From Parapristionchus giblindavisi (taxonomy: Eukaryota; Nematoda; Chromadorea; Rhabditida; Diplogasteridae): a stretch of 64,000 nucleotides of DNA. Made by a program: the position numbers and the translations under genes. The stretch lies in contig CALSFV010000393.1 in NCBI GenBank assembly GCA_943737045.1, positions 124,001-188,000 of the forward strand, in the 5' to 3' direction. The notes under the pieces are model-generated. The model was not told the DNA's origin. It saw only the letters and a list, made by a program, of their open reading frames with translations, and did not search any database. Of this stretch, positions 1 through 9,055 are shown in pieces. How positions within the stretch are numbered: position 1 is the first letter of the stretch; the number at the start of each line of letters is the position of its first letter.

Positions 1-39
1 ATTATTATTATTATTATTATTAATTATTATTATTTCTAG

Positions 40-1211
40 AACGGCTCATCAACGCTCGCGTCCACCGGCGTTTCATCGTCCCGCCGCGTCACATCGGCGC
101 GAATGGCGTCCAATGCCTCCGCTGCCAGTGGTATGACTACATCTATAATACATTTTTAGTTTTTTTCATTAATATTACTTTGTGATATCACTCCAAATCG
201 TAGGACTATCGGCATGCATTGATACTAAAGTAAAATAAAATAAAATAATTTCTTCCTAAAATTGACTTGAGCATGTTTAAAGGATTGGGACATGTGTACA
301 ACGGATTCATCAATCAATAATAGATCAATCAATAAATCAATACATTGCAGGACTGAGTCGATCGCCGTCTGGCGCGTCGATGGAGGACGCGGAACGACGC
401 ACACTCGAGAGGAGGATCACCGAGTTGGAATTGGAAGTCAAGGTACGGTGGTGAATATCGATTGGATTATCGACGAGTAGTTATGGATTACGGTATTTGT
501 GGAATCGTTGGTTGGGCTTGCAATAGTGGACAGATTGAGGCAGAAGTTGGTGGAATGGTGGTTGTGTAGTGTAGGTCATTATTGATTATTGATGAGTTGG
601 TTATCACTGATTAGTCGGCTATTATTGATTAGTTGGTCTAAGCCTAAGCTATGCCTTACTACAATTATTCGTGGCAGGACGCGTGCACTCTGCGCCGCTC
701 CAACGAGAAACTTCGTCGAGAAAACGAAGCTCTCGTTCGTGTGCTGGCCAAGCTGGCTAGACCCGAGTCGCGGTACGCGCGCCTTCAATCTCTGCTTGAC
801 GCGCTTGCGGTGTCTTTTCAATTTCGCACCCACACACTCACGATGTTTCCTTTTTTTGCTGGTGCGCATGAAAAGCGCCAGCCGAATCCTGTGCGCATTA
901 ACGACGAATCCTGATGTAACATCTTCCATCCCTGACTGATCTCTGATCTTTGAGCGCATGTGAGCGTAGTATACCACCTAGTGAGTGCACTTTCCTAGCA
1001 AGCCAACATTTCTAATACGGTAGCCAGACCTATAATACAGACCTATAATACAGTACAGGTGTTGATGATTAACGTGATCTTGTTATTGATTGTTTTATCG
1101 GTTTAATATTTTATTGCTTTTCAGTCTCTCGGTCAATTGAGAATGGAGAATCAGCGATTGAAAGAGGAGAACGGCGCCCTGGTTCGCGTCATTTCGAAAA
1201 TGACGATATAG
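40..1211 (+). CDS. mel-11: Myosin phosphatase targeting subunit (MYPT/MEL-11 type), C-terminal exons, 5' partial
   Basis: Exons read as 40-130, 351-442 and 1125-1211 with AG/GT borders and matching phases; the start lies outside the window. Exon 1 is Ser/Ala-rich. Exon 2 ends LERRITELELEVK and the last exon reads QRLKEENGALVRVISKMTI then TAG. This matches the C-terminus of the PPP1R12 family (PRKG1-interacting leucine zipper), where LERRISELEEELK is followed by NQRLKDENGALIRVISKL. In that family the N-terminal ankyrin part holds PP1 on myosin and the zipper binds cGMP kinase. Leucines are spaced seven apart (L, L, L, M). Exon 2 ends in phase 0 and the 1125 exon starts in phase 0, so they join directly and skip the alternative exon at 678. 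The family call rests on the zipper only. Confidence 0.8.
678..914 (+). CDS. mel-11: Alternative C-terminal zipper exon of the mel-11-like gene
   Basis: The acceptor GTGGCAG is followed in phase 0 by an exon reading RRSNEKLRRENEALVRVLAK. It is a diverged copy of the last exon (compare RLKEENGALVRVISK) and has its own perfect L-x6-L-x6-L-x6-L spacing. Because exon 351-442 ends in phase 0, it can join either zipper exon. If read through, this exon runs to a stop at 912-914. If spliced at the GT at 773, it joins 1125 out of frame and stops after a few codons. It therefore looks like an alternative last exon rather than an internal one. Vertebrate MYPT1 also switches its C-terminus by alternative splicing (zipper-plus and zipper-minus forms). 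Use of this exon is inferred, not shown. Confidence 0.6.
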   Translation, partial: DACTLRRSNEKLRRENEALVRVLAKLARPESRYARLQSLLDALAVSFQFRTHTLTMFPFFAGAHEKRQPNPVRINDES

Positions 1212-2865
1212 ATCGATTTATCGATTGATTTATTGACTGATTAGATTCCTTAATCTATCTACCGTATCCTATTCATCTATTGATTGATTGATTCCTAATT
1301 CATATATGTACCGTATAGCCAATTTTCAATATATAAATATTTATATTTTCAACTTGTACCTGTACTTGTGTGTGTTCTCGTTTTATCGATCGTTTTTTTG
1401 TGTTTGTGTTTCTCCCTCCCGATTTCTCACTTTGTGCCTTATCTACCCACATATTACCTTTATATAATATATAATATTTTCCACCCACGCCCTATCTTCC
1501 ACCGCCCTACCCTCCACCGCTTCGCAGCACCTTCTTTGCCAAAAAACAATCGATTACCCACAGCTTGATGTACCGTACTCCTCCATTTTCGTGCTTTTCG
1601 TTTATATTTGTAGAAAAATTATTGATTAGTTGGTCTATCTCCTATTAATTGTCTTTTTTCGCCATTAATAATCGTATCTTCTTTTCTTCATCTTCTTTGA
1701 TTCGTTTTTTTTCTTCTCGCTGGGATATGCTAATTCTATACACACATTTTATACTCGTCTATAATGTTAGCGTCATGCGCACTCTACACATTTCGCCGCC
1801 GCCGCGCACTTTTTTTGTTCTTAACTTACTGGCGCCGCGCACTTTTCTTGTTCTTATCTTACTGGCGCCGCGCACTTTTCTTGTTTTCATCTTTCTCCCA
1901 CCCACACTCGCACAGCTCCCTCTCATACGTCATCATCATAGTTGTTGCCTAAGCCCCGCCCCCACATTATATGAATTATAATGCCAAAACGTGAATAGAT
2001 GTTAATTTTGTAATCTCCCCCTGCCCTCCACATGTCCCCTGCGCCCCCACTACGAATACTGTAATATACACGAACGTGTCTTTTCATACGATATATGCCG
2101 ACCGTAGTAAGCCCATCACTAACTGCCTACCGTAGTGCCTGTACTATTGTAGAGTACTGTAGAGAGCTACTAACGTACCGTATCTCGAATGAGCCAACAT
2201 GAGCTGTGATTGATATCGGAATATGTATATCATTGGTAGTAGTATCGATTCGTAATCCGACTCCGCCCCCACTTATTAAGCCCCGCTCATTTAAGCTCCG
2301 CCCCCTCCCACATACTCTCCTATAGATGGAGAGAGTTCAAAAAGCCGATTTACAGTTAAACAAATATCAAAGTGTCTACCACGATTGCATGTCTATTTGT
2401 AAAGTGTGACTCCGCCCCCAATTTATCTCTTTCTATCGATTCATTTTTAAAGAGAAATTGTATGCACCCCTTGATTGTTTTTTTCCCGCTTAATCTTTGC
2501 CCCGCCCCTTTCCAGTTCCTCTAATTCTATATCTACACAAGACGATGCTCGAATACAGTGCAGATAAAGACATTTATAATATATATATATATATTGATCG
2601 ATCCCTCTAGACAAATAAATCAAATGCAAGTGTCAATACAATGCATGGGTGGATTACCTGGACTGTGCGTAAAATAATTTAGAAAAATTTAATTTTACGA
2701 CATTTTCACAAAACAAAAATGACTTGAAATCATGTAATTTCACAATTGGAAACCTTTAAGCAGTCCTAAAAAAAGGAAAAAAGTATATTTGAAGCGAGAA
2801 ATGAGCTAACAAAAAGTTGCAAAATTTTTTCACGCTGCAAGATTCGAACTCTAGGGACTCATTTT
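1212..2865. other. Intergenic region downstream of mel-11-like gene
   Basis: No convincing exon seen. It is rich in ATTGATTGAT-type runs and pyrimidine stretches, with one short tandem repeat (1791-1884). The small ORFs here have low-complexity composition and no splice context. Confidence 0.4.
1791..1884. repeat. Short tandem repeat, about 37-bp unit, 2-3 copies
   Basis: Repeated GGCGCCGCGCACTTTTCTTG units separated by TTCTTATCTTACT-like sequence. Probably in the 3' flank of the mel-11-like gene. Confidence 0.7.
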
Positions 2866-4090
2866 TATTTTTTTATTTATTTATTTTTTTTTAATTATGA
2901 AGGGTCTATGATGATTTTTTACCTGCCTTTGCCCCTCCGCTATCAGTCTCCTCATACATTACTGATTTCATATAATATTTATGCGTTTTCAAGGAAACAC
3001 GGTACAGAAAAGAACAAATAATATAAAATTTTGTGAATGAATGAGACGAACAGATAGAGATTGTTGAGATGGTTTTTGGTGAACACAAGAACTGTCGATA
3101 TAGAAATACTATGGGGAATAGGGAGATCACATCAATCAATTTTCACTCAGGGAAACTAAAGGTAATCCGGTTTTTAGGTCGTACAAGAAGCCTTGCCGCT
3201 CTAGGAAAGAAGCTATTGTGCCTGTAGTGAAAGCGTGAGCCTGGATTATTAAAATTGAGACCATTATGAGTTGTATAAGTGCGAAAGTAATGTGGTTTTC
3301 GATTAGAGATTTTATATTTTCCTCTGATAAGTTTCATAGCTGATTTGATATCGATTTCTTCTCTTCGTGTTTCAAGAGTATCTAGATTTAGTTGTTTATT
3401 CCTTTGCATGCTTGAGGGCATTGAGTCCCATGTGGCATTGAAACAACGCATGAATATTCGTCTGGTAAAATAGTTTTGGACCCTTTCTAAGATCTTGTTA
3501 TCTCCTATCTGATATGAATTGAAGACTATTGAGACACTTTCTAGAATTGGTCTGATATAGATTGAGTACGTTTTTAACAGTACAGTCACGTTCTTGGTGA
3601 GTAATGCTCTAAGGATTATGTGGCAAGCAGTTTTGGCTTTTGATGCCGTTAGCCTGCTGTGGTTCGAAAATGTTAGAGTCTTCTGAATGATGAAACCAAG
3701 ATCCCTGACCATTTCTTTCTGTTCAAGGTTTATGGTCCCAATGTTGTATTTTCTCATACGATTTGCTCTACCTAAATGAAGTGAGCTACACTTATGCTCC
3801 GCCAATGGCAGTTGCCAATCCAGAGACCATTTTGCTATTGAATCAATTGCTGCTTGTAAATGAGTAGGGGCATCTCCAATTTCGAATGAACGATAGATTT
3901 TAATGTCATCCGCGTACATTCTCGCAAAAATACCATTATGTTGAACAATACCAGGGATTTCAGATGTATATATTAGGAACAAAAGTGGGCCCAAGACAGA
4001 CCCTTGGGGAACTCCACTAGTCACATTATGGGAATGAGACAATTTTTCTCTTACTCTAACCTGGAAGGTACGATTTCTCTTCATCCTGTG
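2866..4090 (-). mobile_element. 5'-truncated non-LTR retrotransposon (LINE) remnant
   Basis: Includes the reverse transcriptase ORF at 3143-4084 and a 3' tail. On the - strand the sequence after the stop ends in an A-rich AAAT-like run (2867-2893), as expected for a LINE 3' end. Everything upstream of RT motif 4 is missing, the usual result of incomplete reverse transcription. Exact ends and target-site duplication could not be fixed. Confidence 0.65.
3143..4084 (-). pseudogene. Reverse transcriptase C-terminal half (non-LTR, CR1/jockey-like)
   Basis: A 313-residue open frame. It contains the RT palm motif SGVPQGSVLGPLLF (about residues 23-36), then the catalytic box MYADD (about 57-61), then a thumb-like region and a basic tail with FFPRAARLLV. 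The order and spacing match non-LTR retrotransposon RTs, which make cDNA at a nicked target. The endonuclease domain and RT motifs 1-3 are absent, so the copy cannot act alone. The first Met is just the first ATG in a truncated frame. The exact clade is uncertain. Confidence 0.8.
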
Positions 4091-4465
4091 AGCGTTACCA
4101 TAATATTATGCAAAATAAATCGAGATTTTTAAAAATTATTGATTAGTGCCGTTAGGATGAGATTTGCATCGAAGAGAGAATTTATATTTCTTCGAGAGTT
4201 GAGATAGCACAATGCCAATTGGAGACAAATACCCTAATATCAAATACCTTATTTTCTAATAAAAAAATAGCAACCGCGTTAAGATATCATGATACAAAAT
4301 TTTTAGTCTTGTGTATTTTTGAGAGAAATTGTCACAAATTTTCACAATTCTTTCACTTTTTCTTTTTGACGTTTTTTTGCTTTTACAGTATCGTCAGAAA
4401 GCACCCGTGAAAGATGCATCATCGCACGTGGCATCCTTGAGTGACTCTAAAGGCTTTCGCTACCG
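4091..4465. other. Intergenic spacer
   Basis: AT-rich, with no exon or repeat recognised. It lies between the LINE remnant and tRNA-His and may hold upstream elements of the tRNA. Confidence 0.4.
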
Positions 4466-4537
4466 GCCCATGTAGTATAGTGGTTAGTACTCCACGTTGT
4501 GGCCGTGGCGACGCTGGTTCGATTCCAGCCATGGGCA
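4466..4537 (+). tRNA. tRNA-His (anticodon GTG)
   Basis: 72 nt and a full cloverleaf. Acceptor GCCCATG pairs with CATGGGC. The D-arm carries A-box TAGTATAGTGGTTAGT. The anticodon stem CCACG/CGTGG encloses loop TTGTGGC (anticodon GTG). T-stem GCTGG/CCAGC encloses TTCGATT (B-box). Discriminator A. A run of seven T starts at 4540, a good RNA polymerase III terminator. No intron. The best candidate for a working tRNA gene in the window. Confidence 0.93.
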
Positions 4538-4539
4538 AC

Positions 4540-4546
4540 TTTTTTT
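4540..4546 (+). terminator. Pol III T-run terminator of tRNA-His
   Basis: Seven consecutive T residues three bases after the tRNA 3' end. Confidence 0.75.
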
Positions 4547-4657
4547 GCATGATTTATATTGCCTATATTTTCCCATCTATACGATCTTTTTCAATTGTCT
4601 CCATTATTTGATTTTATGCTGAACATGTCGATAACGCAAAAAAACTTATATTCGACT

Positions 4658-4663
4658 TTTATT
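4658..4663 (-). promoter_or_regulatory. Poly(A) signal AATAAA of the 80-aa gene
   Basis: AATAAA on the - strand about 53 nt after the stop codon. Confidence 0.55.
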
Positions 4664-4715
4664 CGATTATCATTATTGGACAAGTCTCAGTCTCTGTGTA
4701 GACAATACGTCAACT

Positions 4716-5200
4716 CTAACGTTGGCTGTCAGCCTCATTCTTCTCTTCGCGTCCCTGCGATTCCGCTTGCTTCTTCGCCTGAAATCAAGACATCATTAGG
4801 CGATTATCCGCTCTGGCTGCACTCTCTCGCTCGCGAGAGCAAGACCATAGTTTCAAATTAGTGTGGGCTTTCCCGATCAACTTACTCTGAGTGTGCGCTT
4901 CGCAGTGTGCTTGCGGTACTCTTCGATGAACTTTGACTCTTTGTATGGATCGATGATTTTCTCCTGCAAATACAGTATGAATAGACGCGTGCGTCACGCG
5001 TCGCGGTTACCGTACCGAGACCCAGTAATCGATAAGCAGACAATGGAGATAGAGGAATTGGACATGACTTTGAATCGATTGATATCGTTGAGAACGAAGT
5101 TCCTGAATATCGATTAATTATTGATTGATTTTATTGATTGATGAATACTTTGACCAACAATTCACCACCGCACCACCGCACTCACCTTAGCCCTAGACAT
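4716..5200 (-). CDS. Small four-exon gene, 80-aa protein of unknown function
   Basis: Exons (- strand, in order) are 5200-5186, 5102-5016, 4963-4886 and 4778-4716. All joins are phase 0 with GT donors (GTGAGT, GTACGG, GTAAGT) and CAG acceptors. The protein starts MSRAK. Exon 2 has RSQRYQSIQSHVQFLYLHCL followed by LIDYWVS. Exon 3 reads EKIIDPYKESKFIEEYRKH. Exon 4 is a charged tail ending NEADSQR and TAG. The middle could be an amphipathic or short hydrophobic helix (FLYLHCLLIDYWV). I do not recognise the family. Four consecutive well-phased exons with proper splice sites, a trans-splice-like acceptor upstream and an AATAAA downstream make it a real gene candidate although no single exon exceeds 30 codons. 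Confidence 0.65.
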
Positions 5201-5235
5201 CTTCTCGAGATCGAAAGGATAGACGGCTGTTCCTC

Positions 5236-5247
5236 ACTGGAACAGGA
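5236..5247 (-). promoter_or_regulatory. Probable spliced-leader (trans-splice) acceptor of the 80-aa gene
   Basis: On the - strand TTCCTGTTCCAG ends at 5237, 36 nt before the ATG at 5200, with no good upstream donor. This is the layout of nematode SL acceptor sites. Confidence 0.45.
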
Positions 5248-5662
5248 ATAAGAAATGAATGGAGAATGAAATGACAGACTATTCTCGTCATTCTATGTAA
5301 ACGTGTTAAGTGAGAGATTATACGGAATAAAGAGGCCATTCTTAATTTAATTATATATTTAAATATCTGTCTAGACCATTAGTGCATTTTCATATGTGTA
5401 ATCTAATTATTGCGAACAAGACTTTCTACGTGGCATTGCAATGCATTGTTTCCGTCTCGTCAATAGAAAATGAGTTCCGAATTCTACAAATTTCTGTGAC
5501 TCTCAAAAAAATCTCGGCTTTCCTTGTAACAACTTTCCGCAAAATTCTTAACAATTGTTCCGTTGTTGCGTATTACGTACGGAAAGTACGCGCACATCCC
5601 TTGCATTTATAGTAGTGTTGTTAGATCGAATAAAATTTAGTCACCCGTCACTTCGGTGTTTT
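5237..5662. other. Intergenic stretch before the fold-back repeat
   Basis: No exon recognised. Contains a short ORF (5382-5612) without splice or coding support. Confidence 0.35.
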
Positions 5663-7434
5663 ATGAGAGACTATCTGACTCAGTGAACATATTTTGCTTA
5701 TGGCTTGGCACTTGGCCAAAAAGTGATACGAACCGATCGGGCCCAAATCGTGCACAGTTGTAGTATGGGCTGACATGAGCTCACAGACGGAGTTTGGGTT
5801 CGTCATATCTGCATCCTCGCTAAATATCGTAAGTTCGATGAAGTGTCATAAAAATTTCAAAGTTTACGGATTCGTTTGATATGTGTATGCGACGAAGGGC
5901 AATAGCAAGCAGGTAAATTCCACCAAGTATCATCCCGATCAATTTACCGTGAGACCCAGAAAAAAATTTAAAAAGACATAAAAAATATTTTTCAATTTTA
6001 TTTTATTTTTCCTACAATTGCCTATCGGTGAGGGTCATTTTTTATTCCTTCAATTTGACGAGTATTCATTAGTGTAACTACTGTATGAAAATGAATTAAA
6101 ACAAATTGGGAAAAAGTTGCCTTATTCCCGAAAAACCACGATTAATTCGCCTTTTTATTGCAAACTGAGGCGATTAAGCGTGTGCCGGATACGGTAATGC
6201 AAATGCGGAAATTAAAAATTCTGCAATAACTGTTTGTTTTCATTCGATTTCGGTATTATATTATTGTTTTCTTTTATCATTTGTTAGTTATCTGAATATT
6301 TGAATAGTAATATCACACTACAGTACAGCCCGGTCGTGCTTTGTACACATTCTCTGCTGCGCTCCGCAGCGGGGCGCATTTGGACGCATCATTTATTTTC
6401 TTTGTGTATGAATATTTTTGAATTCTCAAAGTCTTAATCAAGAGTTTCCATGATAAAAAGTTCTTTTAATGACTAAAGAAACCGAAACAAAATTTTTATT
6501 AATGAGAAAAAACAATTAAAAGGCAAATCACACAGGTCCGAAAATGATGGGTACTGTAAATTTTAAATTAGGTCTTACGGCGATTGTGCGATCGATATGC
6601 AAATATACAGTATACCTTTCCAAAAAATTAATAGTCACCATTTTCGGACCAGTGTGATTTGCCTTTTAATTGTTTTTTCTCATTAATAAAAATTTTGTTT
6701 CGGTTTCTTTAGTCATTAAAAGAACTTTTTATCATGGAAACTCTTGATTAAGACTTTGAGAATTCAAAAATATTCATACACAAAGAAAATAAGTGATGCG
6801 TCCAAATGCGCCCCGCTGCGGAGCGCAGCAGAGAATGTGTACAAAACACGACCGGGCTGTACTGTATTTTTCGGAAAAAATATCAATTTTGAAGTTTTGA
6901 ATTTGCATAACCGTAACCGGTAAATGCTTATTCGCTCAGTTGGCGATAAAAAGGCAAATTAATCGTGGTTTTTCGGGAATAAGGCAACTTTTTCCCAATT
7001 TGTTTTAATTCATTTTCATACAATAGTTAAACTAATGAATACTCGTCAAATTGAAGGAATAAAAAATGACCCTCACCGATAGGCAATTGTAGGAAAAATA
7101 AAATAAAATTGAAAAATATTTTTTATGTCTTTTTAAATTTTTTTCTGGGTCTCACGGTTTTGGATCGGGATGATACTTGGTGGAATTTACCTGCTTACTA
7201 TTGCCCTTCGTCATACACACATATCGAACGAATCCGAAAACTTTGAAATTTTGATGACACTTCATCTAACTTACGATATTTAGCGAGGGTGCAGATATGA
7301 CGAACCCAAACTCCGTCTGTGAGCTCATGTCAGCCCATACTACAACTGTGCACGATTTGGGCCCCGATCGGTTCGTATCACTTTTTGGCCAAGTGCCAAG
7401 AGAATGTCACTTGAGCCAGAAAGTCTCTCTTATA
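5663..7434. mobile_element. Large palindromic (fold-back) element with nested insertion
   Basis: The outer parts are inverted repeats: the segment with GAGACTATCTGACTCA and CTTGGCACTTGGCCAAAAAG at the left returns inverted near 7360-7430. Homology continues inward through AAAAAGTTGCCTTATTCCC (about 6112) and its inverse (about 6990). The centre is occupied by a TA-flanked element (6321-6864). Single-end relatives occur in introns of both zyg-like copies (about 10556-10760, 52490-52690). No transposase frame is visible. Confidence 0.7.
6321..6864. mobile_element. Palindromic TA-flanked MITE, CAGTACAGCCCGG family
   Basis: 544 bp, starting CAGTACAGCCCGGTCGTG and ending with its inverse, flanked by TA on both sides, as in Tc1/mariner-type insertion. 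Subterminal GC-rich palindrome CTGCGCTCCGCAGC. Other members in this window: about 7850-7964 (fragment), 10764, 12779-13661, 23808-24207, 37301-37403, 46841-47380, 51432-51947 and an end at 52478. No coding capacity. Confidence 0.85.
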
Positions 7435-7539
7435 GACTAAACAAGTACAGGAGAATTCCTTGAAGAGATGCTATCACTAGTGTACGTAGAACACACCATA
7501 CAAAATTATAGAAACGAACAATATAAAATAAGAAATGTC

Positions 7540-8437
7540 ATACTTAGAGATAATCCTCATAATCTTTGCGACTATCACTGGCCTAGCATTGCTCTCACAC
7601 AGGACTTTGTGTGCCTTGAATAAAGGGCTGTAACTTTATCTTTTACTAAAAGTGATGGCCGTTACACACCTTATTGTTCGCTATTATCATTTTGGATGTT
7701 GCGTTCTACGAACACTGATGATAGCATCTCTTCAAGGAATTCTCCTGTACTTGTTTAGTCTACGAAACACCGAAGTGACGGGTGCACGGATATATGAGTA
7801 ACTGGACGATTTGCCTTTTAATTGTTTTTTCCTCATTAATAAAAATTTTATGAAAATATTCATGCGCAGAGGAAATAAGTGATGCATCCAAATGCCCCCC
7901 CCCCCAGCGGAGCGCAGCGCAGAATGTGTACAAAACACGTCCGGGCTGTACTGTATTTTGATAAATATAACACGTCACCGGTCTTGTGTGCTGGTAACAC
8001 TTTTTTCTGTGTGCGTGTATTACACCTACAAAGATTGATTTTTCGTTATTCCTAACAATTATAACAACGTTTTTTTACATATTAAAAAAATTTTTGACTT
8101 GCCAAAAACTCTTTCGTAAAATCATAAAAATCGTGAAACGTAAAATGCACAGCCCTGATTCCCTCACCTAATTCGCGCCCGCGATTTTAATTTTGTGATT
8201 CCGTTTTCCAGTTTCCGTGTGCTTTTTGGAGCCTGGAAACTTGCCGATTTCTAGTTTCCACTCTTTTTTTTAAAAGCCATAAGAGGGGGGAGGTCAATGT
8301 TGAAGGGGAATGTACGAAAAAGTTACAGAACAGTTCCGGTCGAATCGTACACGTCCCAATGTTCGTTCCCTCGTTGTCTCTTGATCTTTGATCTTTGAAG
8401 CTTCTACTATGTTATGCTTGAACACTATTATGCCACT
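7540..8437. repeat. Direct repeat bordering the left palindrome arm
   Basis: The segment with ATCACTGGCCTAGCATTG and, further on, CTGGTAACACTTTTTTCTG recurs in the same orientation at about 55975-57428, just outside the right arm (which contains an extra stretch). Part of it also occurs near 60480-61110, so it is a dispersed repeat. It includes a fragment of the CAGTACAGCC family (about 7850-7964) with a C12 run. Confidence 0.6.
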
Positions 8438-8599
8438 ACTCCGCAATCTCCTTCCCACGACCTCACCAACTCTCGACCTCTCACCATCTCTTTCTGACCC
8501 TTATTTTGTCTCTCTTACTTATCCGGCCTTTATTGTTAGATATGATTTGAGAGAGTGGCCTTCCCTTCCAAGTTACGGGTAGAGACGCAGAGATAGCGA

Positions 8600-9052
8600 G
8601 AGCATAGAGACTGTGAGTGTGGAGAGATAGATAGTGTGTTATAACAAGAGATCGCGCGTGGGTTCTTGTATTATAATTAAATTAACGGGGCCTATCCATT
8701 ATTCACTTATACATTTTATTGGAAAAATGGCTGCATAGGTTGGAGGGGGGGGGCTGTAACATATCAGCAAGCTTTATTGTTGTTTGTGGGCATGGCCTTT
8801 AAAGGGCATGCGCAAACAGTGATGTGTTCCTTATAAGGTTCCTTATGCTATTATTATAAGTGCACAAAACAGTTTATCCACATTTTTGAGTACTCATTCA
8901 TCAATTTAATACTTTATTCCTCTCCTATAAATCTCAAATATTCCATAATTCCATATGATTCGCTAAGAGATATTGCAGCGCATCTGACCATTATATTATA
9001 TAGGCATATATTAAATTTCCTACATTTCGCGAAAAACAAACAAATAAACTTT
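8600..9052. other. Upstream flank of zyg-like copy A
   Basis: No exon; AT-rich with a G9 run near 8745. Shared with the right arm (about 55283-55740), so both copies kept roughly 600 bp of 5' flank. Confidence 0.4.
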
Positions 9053-9055
9053 CAG
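9046..9055 (+). promoter_or_regulatory. Probable trans-splice acceptor directly before copy A start codon
   Basis: AAACTTTCAG ends at 9055 and ATG starts at 9056. No cis donor was recognised upstream. The same arrangement precedes copy B. This fits spliced-leader addition as seen in nematodes. Confidence 0.5.

Noticed and set aside
579..977. 132-residue - strand ORF over the mel-11 alternative exon
   Set aside because: Antisense shadow of the zipper exon region.
4863..5117. 84-residue + strand ORF over the small gene
   Set aside because: The - strand explains the same region with four well-phased exons. The + frame has no splice sites or context, though it cannot be fully excluded.
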